Position numbers and translations under genes: made by a program
NCBI GenBank assembly: GCA_937124525.1
Contig: CAKZLA010000174.1
Coordinates: 1-6,332, forward strand
Length of the DNA: 6,332 nt
Direction: 5' to 3'
From: an uncultured Desulfobacterium sp.
GTDB taxonomy: Bacteria > Desulfobacterota > Desulfobacteria > Desulfobacterales > Desulfobacteraceae
Notes under the pieces: model-generated
The model's database searches: none
Seen by the model: only the letters and a program-made list of their open reading frames with translations
Told to the model about the DNA's origin: nothing
Part shown: positions 1-6,332 of the stretch, piece by piece
Numbering within the stretch: the stretch's first letter is position 1
Layout: the number at the start of each line of letters is the position of its first letter

Positions 1-612
1 GGTTTTGGCAGCGTGTTGCTTCACGCCGTGGTCATTGGGTACCGGAGCCGGATTTCCGGCCAGCGATACTTCAGCTCAATCACCGTAAGGGTGGCCCAGG
101 GCATGTCCAATGACATTGCACAACAGGGGATTGAACATCTGCTGACAACCCGGCACGGTATCAAGGATGTCTTTACCCGCAGCTCGGACAGTATTCTGAA
201 AACAGTAAAAAAGACCACCACCACACTGACCCTGCTCATTTCATCCATTGCCGTGATCTCCTTGATCGTCGGCGGTATCGGGGTGATGAACATCATGCTG
301 GTTTCCGTAACCGAACGTACCCGGGAGATCGGTATCCGCATGGCCGTCGGGGCCAGGCAGACCGACATCATGCAGCAGTTTTTGATCGAGGCCGTGCTGG
401 TATGCATGATCGGCGGAAGCCTGGGAATAGTTCTTTCCTTTGGGGTCGGCGCAGTGTTTTCATACTTTGTCAGCGCTATGTCCATGCAATTTTCATGGTT
501 ATCGATCATCGCAGCCTTTACCTGCTCAACTTTCATTGGTGTGCTTTTTGGCTATTTACCGGCCCGGGGGGCAGCCCGACTGGACCCTATCCAGGCCCTG
601 GCAAGAGAATAA
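1..612 (+). CDS. macB: MacB-type ABC transporter permease, C-terminal part (5' end outside window)
   Basis: The frame is open from the first base, so this is the 3' part of a longer gene; 203 codons are visible, about a third of a MacB of roughly 650 residues. MacB is the inner-membrane ATPase/permease of the MacA-MacB-outer-membrane-channel pump, which exports macrolides, peptides or other periplasmic substrates. The ATPase domain and first membrane helix lie off the left edge. Visible are the end of the periplasmic domain (SITVRV near residue 27, then KTVKKTT near 67) and three hydrophobic segments at about residues 75-102, 127-157 and 166-187. The loop [19 protein letters not shown] (101-119) is a hallmark of the family, as is the closing [18 protein letters not shown]. 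The frame ends in TAA at 610-612, and the outer-membrane channel gene follows almost directly, so the two are probably cotranscribed. The family call is very firm; the exported substrate cannot be read from the sequence. The GTG at position 13 is an internal codon, not a start. Confidence 0.95.
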   Translation, partial: GFGSVLLHAVVIGYRSRISGQRYFSSITVRVAQGMSNDIAQQGIEHLLTTRHGIKDVFTRSSDSILKTVKKTTTTLTLLISSIAVISLIVGGIGVMNIMLVSVTERTREIGIRMAVGARQTDIMQQFLIEAVLVCMIGGSLGIVLSFGVGAVFSYFVSAMSMQFSWLSIIAAFTCSTFIGVLFGYLPARGAARLDPIQALARE

Positions 613-619
613 AATGGTT

Positions 620-624
620 AAGGA
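620..624 (+). promoter_or_regulatory. Candidate ribosome binding site for the efflux lipoprotein
   Basis: AAGGA lies ten bases before the ATG at 635. It is a better match to the 16S anti-Shine-Dalgarno than the AAGAG at 603-607, which precedes the alternative ATG at 614. The spacing is slightly long, so this favours the 635 start without proving it. Confidence 0.45.
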
Positions 625-634
625 TTGTAAGAAT

Positions 635-721
635 ATGATTCCGATTAAAACATCCCGCATTTATCTAAGATTTGTCTGCCTCCTGACTCTGGCAGTCCTG
701 ATCCTTGCCTTGACCGGCTGC
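635..721 (+). other. Lipoprotein signal peptide and lipobox (LTGC)
   Basis: Residues 1-28 of the channel protein form a type II signal peptide: a short basic n-region, a hydrophobic core rich in Leu, Val and Ala, and the lipobox L-T-G-C. The Cys codon is TGC at 719-721, so the mature protein would begin at Cys29 and be lipidated there. The residues after it (Thr, then a second Cys) are not Asp at +2, so the Lol inner-membrane retention rule known from enterobacteria does not apply. This is compatible with sorting to the outer membrane. Confidence 0.85.
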
Positions 722-2053
722 ACATGTCTTACCCGGACAGAGTATCTACGGCCAGAAGTGAACCTGCCGGAAAAATGGCAAACCCTGCCGAACAGCGGAG
801 AGCAGGTAATGGCGATCAGCCAGTGGTGGCAGGTATTTGAGGACCCCCTGTTGAACCGGCTCATTGCCGAAGCCCTGAAGACCAACAACGATTTAGCGGT
901 TGCAGCCCTCAAGGTCCGCAAGGCCCGCCTTGCGGCTGGCCTTGAAGCGACCGAACAGAATCCTGTGCTTTCCGTGAGCGCAAGCTTGGGAAAGCAAAAA
1001 GACTTACACAGCGGTGGGCAGACCGACAGCTCAGGGACCACCACAGGCTTAAGCTGGGAACTGGACCTGTGGGGAAAACTTGCCAGCAGCCGTGATGCTG
1101 CCGAATGGGAAGCCAAAGCCACTGAGCAGGACATGGCCAATACGGCCTTGTCACTGGTGGGAACCACTGCAGATCTATACTGGCAGATCGCCTATCTGAA
1201 TCAGGCCATCGCCACCAGCCGTGAAGGCATTGATTACACCCTGAAAACAATGGAACTGGTGGAGGTGAAATACACGACCGGTGCCGTGTCTGAACTTGAG
1301 TTACTTCAGGCGGAGCAGAATATGGAAAACCAGAAAGCGGATCTGGCGGATTTGAATCAGCAGATGGTAGAGGCCCGCAATGCCCTGGCCGTGCTGTTCG
1401 GCCAGGCTCCAGAGGGAGTTCCGGCAGATCCCAAACGATTAACCGACATGCCTCTTCCGGCACTTGAGGCCGGTATCCCTGCTGCTGTTCTGGGAAACAG
1501 ACCGGATCTCAAGGCTGCGGAATTACGCTTGAGAAGTATTCTTGCCGATGGAGATTCAACCCGGACCAGTTACTATCCCAGCCTGAGCCTGACTTCGACC
1601 CTTGGCACCAGCAGCTCCCAGATGTTGAATCTGCTGTCGAATCCTGTGGCAGCATTGGGAGCGGGCCTGACCCTTCCCTTTGTTCAATGGCAGCAGATGA
1701 AGTTCAATACCCGGATTGCTGAAAATGAATACGAACAGGCCGTGACAGCATTCCGCCAGTCCCTTTATGAGGCCTTGCAGGATGTGGCCAACGCCCTGTC
1801 AGCGCGCGAATACTACACAATTCAGGAAACTGCATTGCGCCGTTCATGCTCCCTTGCAAAAAAAGCTGAACAGGCGACAAAAGTTCGCTATCGCGTCGGC
1901 AAAACCGGAGTTCAGGAATGGCTGGACCAACAGGAACTCCGGCGCCAGGCAGATCTGTCTTTGGCTAAGAACCGGTATAATCAACTGAAAAATCAGATAA
2001 CGCTCTATATGGCACTTGGCGGTGACACAGATCTTGTGGAAAAGGTCCAGTGA
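635..2053 (+). CDS. Outer-membrane efflux lipoprotein, TolC/NodT family (RND/MacAB-type channel)
   Basis: This encodes an outer-membrane channel that would dock with a MacA-type adaptor and the MacB encoded just upstream, opening the exit duct to the outside. From the ATG at 635 it is 472 residues, normal for NodT-type channels. It begins with a lipoprotein signal peptide: basic residues K5, R8 and R12, a hydrophobic stretch, then the lipobox LTGC with the lipidated Cys29. Family landmarks follow: YLRPEV just after the signal, the WW pair at 64-65 followed by an FEDPLLNRLI segment, and GNRPDL at about 287-292, which opens the second of two outer-membrane-efflux repeats. The long Ala/Leu/Glu/Gln-rich helices fit the periplasmic coiled-coil barrel. 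Start choice: ATG 635 has AAGGA ten bases upstream and gives a compact signal peptide. ATG 614, two bases after the macB stop codon, is a real alternative (479 residues) with a longer, less typical n-region. The frame stays open back to 440, but that stretch overlaps macB and reads as non-family sequence. Confidence 0.93.
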   Translation: MIPIKTSRIYLRFVCLLTLAVLILALTGCTCLTRTEYLRPEVNLPEKWQTLPNSGEQVMAISQWWQVFEDPLLNRLIAEALKTNNDLAVAALKVRKARLAAGLEATEQNPVLSVSASLGKQKDLHSGGQTDSSGTTTGLSWELDLWGKLASSRDAAEWEAKATEQDMANTALSLVGTTADLYWQIAYLNQAIATSREGIDYTLKTMELVEVKYTTGAVSELELLQAEQNMENQKADLADLNQQMVEARNALAVLFGQAPEGVPADPKRLTDMPLPALEAGIPAAVLGNRPDLKAAELRLRSILADGDSTRTSYYPSLSLTSTLGTSSSQMLNLLSNPVAALGAGLTLPFVQWQQMKFNTRIAENEYEQAVTAFRQSLYEALQDVANALSAREYYTIQETALRRSCSLAKKAEQATKVRYRVGKTGVQEWLDQQELRRQADLSLAKNRYNQLKNQITLYMALGGDTDLVEKVQ

Positions 2054-2066
2054 TCCACCAATGTTT
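2054..2066. other. 13-base convergent gap between the two gene groups
   Basis: The efflux lipoprotein stops with TGA at 2051-2053 on the plus strand, and the korB-type gene stops with TGA at 2069-2067 on the minus strand. Only 13 bases separate them, the only non-coding stretch in the window apart from the short macB-lipoprotein junction. I see no strong GC-rich hairpin followed by a T-run on either strand, so transcription from each side may run into the other gene or end by another mechanism. Confidence 0.8.
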
Positions 2067-3119
2067 TCATCTGTAAGTTTCAAAAATCTGTTGAAGTATC
2101 TGATTTCCCGGGCACAGCTCCTCTTGTGTCAAAGCGTTCAGGGGTTTGTCCGTTGTCTCAATAATATCATGGGTGTCCTTCAGGGTCTCGTTGATATGAA
2201 GGATTCCCGTGAGGATCTGTCCCTTTTCCCGGTGGTTCTCAAGTGCATTGATGGCAGAGCGTCTTTGGGTGACGTCAAAGGAGTTGTCACTTTTGTGGAG
2301 CTTGATGACTGTGCCGTCATGCAGGGCCACGGACTGGGTTGTCCCTTCCTCATAGCGTGTGGTGATTTCCTCTCTTTCGGGGATGAAATCAAAGGTGCCT
2401 GAGGCCTCCATATGGTCACGAACCCAGTGGTAACTCTTGGTGGAACTTTCGGTATTGTTAAAGGTAACGCAGGGGGAAATCACATCCACAAGGGCAAATC
2501 CCTTGTGCAGCATGGCCGCCTTTAAAAGCGGGACCAATTGTTCCTTGTCCCCTGAAAATCCCCTGGCCACAAAACCGGCCCCCATCTGAACCGCCATTTC
2601 GCAAAGATCAATGGCTTCAAATGGATTTGGCCGTCCTTTTTTGCTGGAGGAGCCCTTGTCCGCAGTTGCCGAATCCTGGCCCTTGGTGAGACCGTAGCAG
2701 CCGTTGTTCATGACGATATAAACCATGTTAAGATTTCGTCGAACAACGTGTACAAATTGCCCCATGCCGATGGAGGCGGTATCTCCGTCACCGGAAACAC
2801 CAATGTACAACAGATCCTTATTGGCCATGTTGGCACCGGTGGCAATGGAGGGCATGCGGCCGTGGACCGAGTTGAACCCGTGGGATTTGTTAAGAAAATA
2901 GGCCGGCGTCTTGGAGGAACACCCTATCCCGGACAGCTTGGCCACCCGGTGGGGTTCAATGGAAAGCTCAAAACAGGCCTGAATAATGCCATTGGTAACG
3001 GAATCATGGCCACAACCGGCACACAGGGTGGAGTCTAACCCTTCATAATCACTTCTGGTATACCCCAGATCGTTTTTCGGCAGGTCGGGATGACGAAACA
3101 CAGGTTTGCGGGAATTCAT
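2067..3119 (-). CDS. korB: 2-oxoacid:acceptor oxidoreductase beta subunit, KorB type (likely 2-oxoglutarate)
   Basis: This is the 350-residue beta subunit of a 2-oxoacid:ferredoxin-type oxidoreductase. With the alpha subunit it decarboxylates a 2-oxoacid, transfers the acyl group to CoA and passes two electrons to an iron-sulfur cluster. The thiamine diphosphate/Mg2+ motif runs from about residue 110 (GDGD, then GMGQF) to the Asn pair at 138-139. CAGCGH at 33-38 supplies Cys33 and Cys36; Cys67 (GIGCSSK) and Cys217 (ISPCVTF) are the other two expected [4Fe-4S] ligands, so the cluster set is complete. The C-terminal tail of about 110 residues (FDFIPERE onward, with VALHDGT and a PGNQIL end) is typical of KorB-like proteins, which are longer than the minimal archaeal beta subunits. 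The ATG overlaps the korA-type stop by four bases and has a near-perfect ribosome binding site. Family membership is firm. Preference for 2-oxoglutarate over pyruvate or other 2-oxoacids is inferred from overall resemblance and is less sure. Confidence 0.93.
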   Translation of the reverse strand: MNSRKPVFRHPDLPKNDLGYTRSDYEGLDSTLCAGCGHDSVTNGIIQACFELSIEPHRVAKLSGIGCSSKTPAYFLNKSHGFNSVHGRMPSIATGANMANKDLLYIGVSGDGDTASIGMGQFVHVVRRNLNMVYIVMNNGCYGLTKGQDSATADKGSSSKKGRPNPFEAIDLCEMAVQMGAGFVARGFSGDKEQLVPLLKAAMLHKGFALVDVISPCVTFNNTESSTKSYHWVRDHMEASGTFDFIPEREEITTRYEEGTTQSVALHDGTVIKLHKSDNSFDVTQRRSAINALENHREKGQILTGILHINETLKDTHDIIETTDKPLNALTQEELCPGNQILQQIFETYR

Positions 3120-4948
3120 GCGGCACCTCCTTTGTGGGGCAGAGTCTTTTCCAATAGCGCTTCAATGGACTGGCAGATATATCTTGCATCAATGGGCGTA
3201 CCATCAATATGGGTGATGGAAGCAAGTTTATCCGGAACAAAATTTAGTTCATTCATCAAAAGTGTGCGCATCTGGCCGTCCCGGTTCTGTTCGATCACAA
3301 AGATCTTCTCGTGCCGGTCAATAAAATCTTTAACCTCATTCTGGAAGGGAAAGCCTCTCAAGCGCATGGTATCCAGAGCAAGACCTTTTTTGTCAAGCAT
3401 TTCCACAGCCTCATAGGTAGCGTGTGCACTGGTGCCGTAAAAAATCAAGCCAATGGCAGATGTCTTATCATGTGATTTAATATGGGGCCCAGGCACAAGG
3501 GTTTTAGCGGTGTGCCATTTTCTTGACAATCGCTGCATGCAGCGTTTATAGGTGTCGTTGTCTTCTGTATAAGCGGCATATTGGTCATGGGAAGACCCCC
3601 GGGTAAAAAAGGCACCTTTTGACGGATGGGTTCCCGGGTATGTCCGGTAGCAGATGCCGTCGCCGTCCATGTCCAGGTACCTACCCCAGTCCTGGGTCAG
3701 ATTTTCCAGCTGTTCCCTGTCAAGTACTTTTCCCCGGCGATATTGGCGATTGTCATCCCACTCCATGGGCAGGCAGACATGATCATTCATACCCAGGTCC
3801 AGGTCACTTAGGAGGATCACCGGGGTCTGGAGTGTTTCCGCCAGGTCAAAGCTGTCTGCGGCCATCTCGAAACATTCTCTTGGGCTACAGGGAAACAGCA
3901 GCACATGTTTGGTGTCACCGTGGGAGGCATAGGCACAGGCCAGGGTGTCTGACTGCTGGGTCCGTGTGGGCATGCCCGTACTTGGACCGGCCCTCTGGAC
4001 ATTCACCAGAACCACGGGGATTTCTGCGAAATAAGCCAGACCCAAAAGTTCGCTCATCAGCGAAACCCCTGGCCCTGAAGTGGCGGTAAAGGATCGAACC
4101 CCGTTCCAGGAGGCGCCCACGGCAATCCCCAGGGCAGACAGTTCATCTTCTGCCTGGATAATGGCGGATTTTCTTTTTCCGGATTCATCCAGCCGGTATT
4201 GACGGGTAAATTTGTCAAAGGATTCGATCACCGAGGTGGACGGGGTGATGGGATACCACCCGGCAACGGTTGCACCACCGTAAACCGCCCCCAGGGCTAT
4301 GGCGCTGTTGCCGTCCATCAGGATGTGGGTGTTAAGTTTGTTGCTGCGCTTCACCGAAAGATTACAAACATCTTTAAAATGGCTTGATGCATAGTCAAAT
4401 CCCAATTCCAAACAGCGGATATTGGGCTCTGCCAGTTTGGGTTTTTTGCTGAACTGCTTTGTGATGGAATCGGTGAGAACAGAAAAGTCCATATCCAAAA
4501 GAAAGGCAATTGCCCCCACATAGAGGATGTTTTTAAGCAGGGGCCGGAGCTTTGGGTTTTTTATTTCCCGGTTGCAGATATCGGTTAAGGGAATTCCGAT
4601 GGGGGTGATATCCCTTCTATTGAAATGTTCAGACAAGGCCCTTGTGGAATCATACAAAAAATATCCGCCGGGCAGCAGATCGTCGTAATCTTTTTTAAGG
4701 GTCTGGCCGTTGATGGCAACAATGAAATCATACCCGCCCCGGCGCCCAAGGTAGCCTTGTTCACTGATCCTGACCTCATACCAGGTCGGCAGGCCCTGAA
4801 TGTTGGACGGAAAAATATTTTTCGGGCTAACGGGGACACCCAGCCTGAAGACCACCTTTGCAAAAAGGTTGTTTGCGCTGGCAGAACCGGATCCGTTCAC
4901 ATTGGCAAACCGGATAACAAAATCATTTACACTTGTCAGTTTCTTCAT
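3116..4948 (-). CDS. korA: 2-oxoacid:acceptor oxidoreductase, fused gamma-alpha subunit, KorA type
   Basis: This 610-residue protein joins the gamma and alpha domains that are separate in many archaeal and clostridial enzymes. Residues about 10-195 form the gamma domain, thought to take part in CoA binding. Residues about 208-400 form the pyrimidine-binding alpha domain: GNSAIALGA at 213-221, YPITP at 232-236 (the substrate/TPP-site signature of the family), the conserved acidic stretch QAEDE at 265-269, TSGPG at 290-294, and the segment ending in QRAGPSTGMPTRTQQSD (318-334). A linker rich in Asp, Gly and Arg (about 425-465, with DGDGI and FFTRG) leads into the C-terminal domain at about 497-600, containing YGTSAHA and FVIEQNRDGQM. 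No Cys-rich ferredoxin motif is present; electrons leave through the beta subunit. The start ATG overlaps the upstream stop codon by four bases, with AGGA five bases before it. The complex with the beta subunit is certain in type; the exact 2-oxoacid is inferred. Confidence 0.93.
   Translation of the reverse strand: MKKLTSVNDFVIRFANVNGSGSASANNLFAKVVFRLGVPVSPKNIFPSNIQGLPTWYEVRISEQGYLGRRGGYDFIVAINGQTLKKDYDDLLPGGYFLYDSTRALSEHFNRRDITPIGIPLTDICNREIKNPKLRPLLKNILYVGAIAFLLDMDFSVLTDSITKQFSKKPKLAEPNIRCLELGFDYASSHFKDVCNLSVKRSNKLNTHILMDGNSAIALGAVYGGATVAGWYPITPSTSVIESFDKFTRQYRLDESGKRKSAIIQAEDELSALGIAVGASWNGVRSFTATSGPGVSLMSELLGLAYFAEIPVVLVNVQRAGPSTGMPTRTQQSDTLACAYASHGDTKHVLLFPCSPRECFEMAADSFDLAETLQTPVILLSDLDLGMNDHVCLPMEWDDNRQYRRGKVLDREQLENLTQDWGRYLDMDGDGICYRTYPGTHPSKGAFFTRGSSHDQYAAYTEDNDTYKRCMQRLSRKWHTAKTLVPGPHIKSHDKTSAIGLIFYGTSAHATYEAVEMLDKKGLALDTMRLRGFPFQNEVKDFIDRHEKIFVIEQNRDGQMRTLLMNELNFVPDKLASITHIDGTPIDARYICQSIEALLEKTLPHKGGAA
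3126..3131 (-). promoter_or_regulatory. Strong ribosome binding site for the korB-type gene
   Basis: On the minus strand AGGAGG sits six bases before the ATG whose first base is 3119. It is an ideal Shine-Dalgarno sequence lying entirely within the last codons of the korA-type gene, where it also encodes Lys-Gly-Gly. It settles the korB start and suggests efficient translation of this downstream gene. Confidence 0.85.
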
Positions 4949-6332
4949 CGTTGTCCTGCCTTTGAAGGATTATAGGTGTATTTTTGCATGTCCCAGGCAG
5001 ATGTGGGACATCTTTCCGCGCACAATCCGCAATGAAGGCACAGATCTTCATCTTTTACCATCACCCTTCCGGTGGGAAGAAGATCGGAGACATAAAGGGG
5101 TTGGGACGTGTTTTTTGCCGGGACAAGAAGGCGGGATCTTAAATCCTGTTCGTCACCGTTTTTAATAAAATTAATACAGGTTGTGGGGCAGACATCCACA
5201 CAGGCATCGCATTCGATACACTCCCCAACAGTGAAGACAGTCTGGATATCGCAATTAAGACAGCGCAGGGCTTCCTTAAATCCTATTTCCGGATTGAATC
5301 CCAGCTCGACTTCCATGAGGCGGTCCTTGATGGATTTAACCGTTGGCACCATGGGGACATTCTGCCGGATCTCATCAGAGACCTGGCTGTGGTACATCCA
5401 GTCCCGGAGCCCCATTTTTTGGCCGGCAAGTGTGGTAAAGGGCAGAGGCCTCTTGGTAAGGTCTTTTCCATTGCAGAACATATCAATGGAAATGGCGGCC
5501 TGGTGCCCGTGGGCCACTGCGGTAATCACATTTTTGGGCCCAAAGGCGGCATCCCCGCCAAAAAAAACATGGTCAAGATCAGACTGAAAGGTGGTTTCAT
5601 CCACCCGGGGCATGCCTTTTTCATTAAAAGTAAGGCCGATATCTTTTTCAATCCATGGGAAGGCATTCTGCTGACCCACGGCCAGCAGGACTTCGTCACA
5701 GGGAATGAAAACTGTTTTCTGGTCCGTTTTATTGCCCTGCAATTGCAGAAAATTAATCCCTTTCAGGCGGTCTCCTTCCAGGATAAATTCAACTGGGGAC
5801 AGGTGCTCTAAAATCGGGATATCCTCCCTGACGGCATCTTCAATCTCCCAAGGGGATGCTTTCATGGCCTCACGGGCCCCACGGATGATGATTTTGACAT
5901 GTTTTCCACCAAGCCTTCGGGCGGTCCTGCAGCAGTCCATGGCGGTATTCCCCCCACCGATCACCAGGGTTGTTTTACCGGCTTCTTGGGTATGCCCGTA
6001 CTGGACACCTGCCAGCCATTCAATGCCGATGTGGACAAATGCTTTTGCAGCCTGCCTGCCTGGAAGGTCAAGATCCCGGCCCCTTGGGGCTCCGGTGCCG
6101 ACAAAGACAGCATCATACCCCTTGGTGAGAAATTCCTTCATGCTGGAGATATAGGTGTTTAAATGGGTAGTCACACCCATGGAAAGGATGGTGTTCACCT
6201 CTTCGTCCAGAACTTTCTTTGGCAGCCGGAACGAGGGCACCTGACTTCGAACAAACCCGCCAGCCTCAATCTGGTCATCATAAAGGTCAATGTTGTAGCC
6301 AAGGAGTAAAAGATCCCTGGCCACAGTCAAAG
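4945..6332 (-). CDS. FAD/NAD(P)-binding oxidoreductase subunit with C-terminal 2[4Fe-4S] ferredoxin domain, KorC-like (5' end outside window)
   Basis: The frame is open to the right edge. The first visible residues (LTVARDLLLLGY) are what follows a GxGPAG FAD-binding loop, so the start and dinucleotide-binding loop lie outside. The protein resembles the small (beta) chain of glutamate synthase. In visible numbering (first full codon at 6330), EAGGFVRSQVPSFRLPKKVL (22-41) is the FAD-domain stretch and VIGGGNTAMD (123-132) the NAD(P)H-binding loop. FFGGDAAFGP with AVAHGHQAA (256-279) closes the FAD site. The C-terminus carries two ferredoxin motifs, Cys371-374-377-381 and Cys431-434-437-441, each CxxCxxCxxxCP, enough for two [4Fe-4S] clusters. 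An extra CxxC (357, 360) precedes them. Placement directly before the alpha and beta genes, overlapping by four bases, makes it the likely electron-transfer subunit linking the oxidoreductase to NAD(P)+ or free ferredoxin. A true glutamate synthase chain is unlikely, because no gltB is adjacent. NADP versus NAD preference cannot be decided here. Confidence 0.9.
   Translation of the reverse strand, partial: LTVARDLLLLGYNIDLYDDQIEAGGFVRSQVPSFRLPKKVLDEEVNTILSMGVTTHLNTYISSMKEFLTKGYDAVFVGTGAPRGRDLDLPGRQAAKAFVHIGIEWLAGVQYGHTQEAGKTTLVIGGGNTAMDCCRTARRLGGKHVKIIIRGAREAMKASPWEIEDAVREDIPILEHLSPVEFILEGDRLKGINFLQLQGNKTDQKTVFIPCDEVLLAVGQQNAFPWIEKDIGLTFNEKGMPRVDETTFQSDLDHVFFGGDAAFGPKNVITAVAHGHQAAISIDMFCNGKDLTKRPLPFTTLAGQKMGLRDWMYHSQVSDEIRQNVPMVPTVKSIKDRLMEVELGFNPEIGFKEALRCLNCDIQTVFTVGECIECDACVDVCPTTCINFIKNGDEQDLRSRLLVPAKNTSQPLYVSDLLPTGRVMVKDEDLCLHCGLCAERCPTSAWDMQKYTYNPSKAGQR
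4954..4957 (-). promoter_or_regulatory. Ribosome binding site for the korA-type gene
   Basis: On the minus strand AGGA lies five bases before the ATG at 4948-4946, inside the final codons of the upstream FAD-subunit gene. A second AGG precedes it at 4959-4961. It supports this start, together with the ATGA stop/start overlap. Confidence 0.65.

Noticed and set aside
440..613. N-terminal extension of the efflux lipoprotein frame into macB
   Set aside because: It overlaps strongly conserved macB coding sequence, reads as a Cys/Pro/Ser-rich non-family peptide, and would place the lipoprotein signal peptide internally.
909..1463. Minus-strand open frame opposite the efflux lipoprotein
   Set aside because: Its Pro/Ser/Arg-rich translation matches no family and lies wholly within a well-supported gene; it is a shadow frame.
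2034..2067. Possible intrinsic terminator: TTGTGGA pairing imperfectly with TCCACCAA, then TTTT
   Set aside because: The stem is short with a bulged base and a long loop, the T-run is only four bases, and most of it lies inside coding sequence, so it is too weak to annotate.
3619..4089. Plus-strand open frame opposite the korA-type gene
   Set aside because: It has low-complexity Pro/Gly/Arg composition and no start context, and it covers the conserved alpha domain on the other strand.
5108..5811. Plus-strand open frames opposite the FAD subunit gene
   Set aside because: They are antiparallel shadows of conserved FAD, NAD(P) and ferredoxin coding sequence, with no recognisable domains of their own.
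4945..6332. Glutamate synthase small subunit (GltD) as the identity of the flavoprotein
   Set aside because: Domain resemblance is real, but the gene overlaps 2-oxoacid oxidoreductase subunits rather than sitting next to gltB, and it carries a C-terminal double ferredoxin domain that a standard GltD lacks.
1..6332. CRISPR arrays, tRNAs, insertion sequences, attachment sites or other repeats
   Set aside because: I saw no regularly spaced repeats, tRNA-like folds, transposase motifs or terminal inverted repeats; nearly every base lies in one of five protein-coding genes.

Overview
The window carries two tightly packed gene groups that converge near position 2060. There are no RNA genes, mobile elements, repeats or CRISPR arrays. 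All the promoters appear to lie outside the window. Base composition looks uniform and moderate, with no visible patch of foreign DNA. The content suggests an anaerobic or facultatively anaerobic Gram-negative bacterium: it has an outer-membrane efflux lipoprotein plus a ferredoxin-type 2-oxoacid oxidoreductase. A sulfate-reducing or aromatic-degrading member of the Desulfobacterota would fit, or a denitrifying betaproteobacterium of the Thauera/Azoarcus kind. This is inference; the window holds no taxonomic marker.

Left part, plus strand (1-2053): the last third of a MacB-type ABC transporter permease, running in from the left edge. Immediately after it comes a complete outer-membrane efflux lipoprotein of the TolC/NodT family. 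A MacA-like periplasmic adaptor would be expected upstream, completing a tripartite pump across both membranes.

Right part, minus strand (6332-2067): a three-gene operon. In transcription order it holds (i) an FAD- and NAD(P)-binding subunit related to the glutamate synthase small chain, with a C-terminal pair of [4Fe-4S] ferredoxin motifs and its N-terminus cut off by the right edge, (ii) a fused gamma-alpha subunit of a 2-oxoacid:acceptor oxidoreductase (KorA type), and (iii) the TPP- and [4Fe-4S]-binding beta subunit (KorB type). Both junctions are 4-base ATGA overlaps, each with a ribosome binding site inside the preceding gene, so the three proteins are probably made in matched amounts.

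Working together, KorA and KorB would oxidatively decarboxylate a 2-oxoacid (2-oxoglutarate is the best guess) to the acyl-CoA. Electrons would pass through the beta-subunit cluster to the ferredoxin domains and FAD of the third subunit, and on to NAD(P)+ or a soluble ferredoxin. This resembles the three-subunit 2-oxoglutarate:NADP+ oxidoreductase described from aromatic-degrading Azoarcus/Thauera. It is the most interesting content of the window, though it is a recognisable enzyme type rather than a wholly new system.
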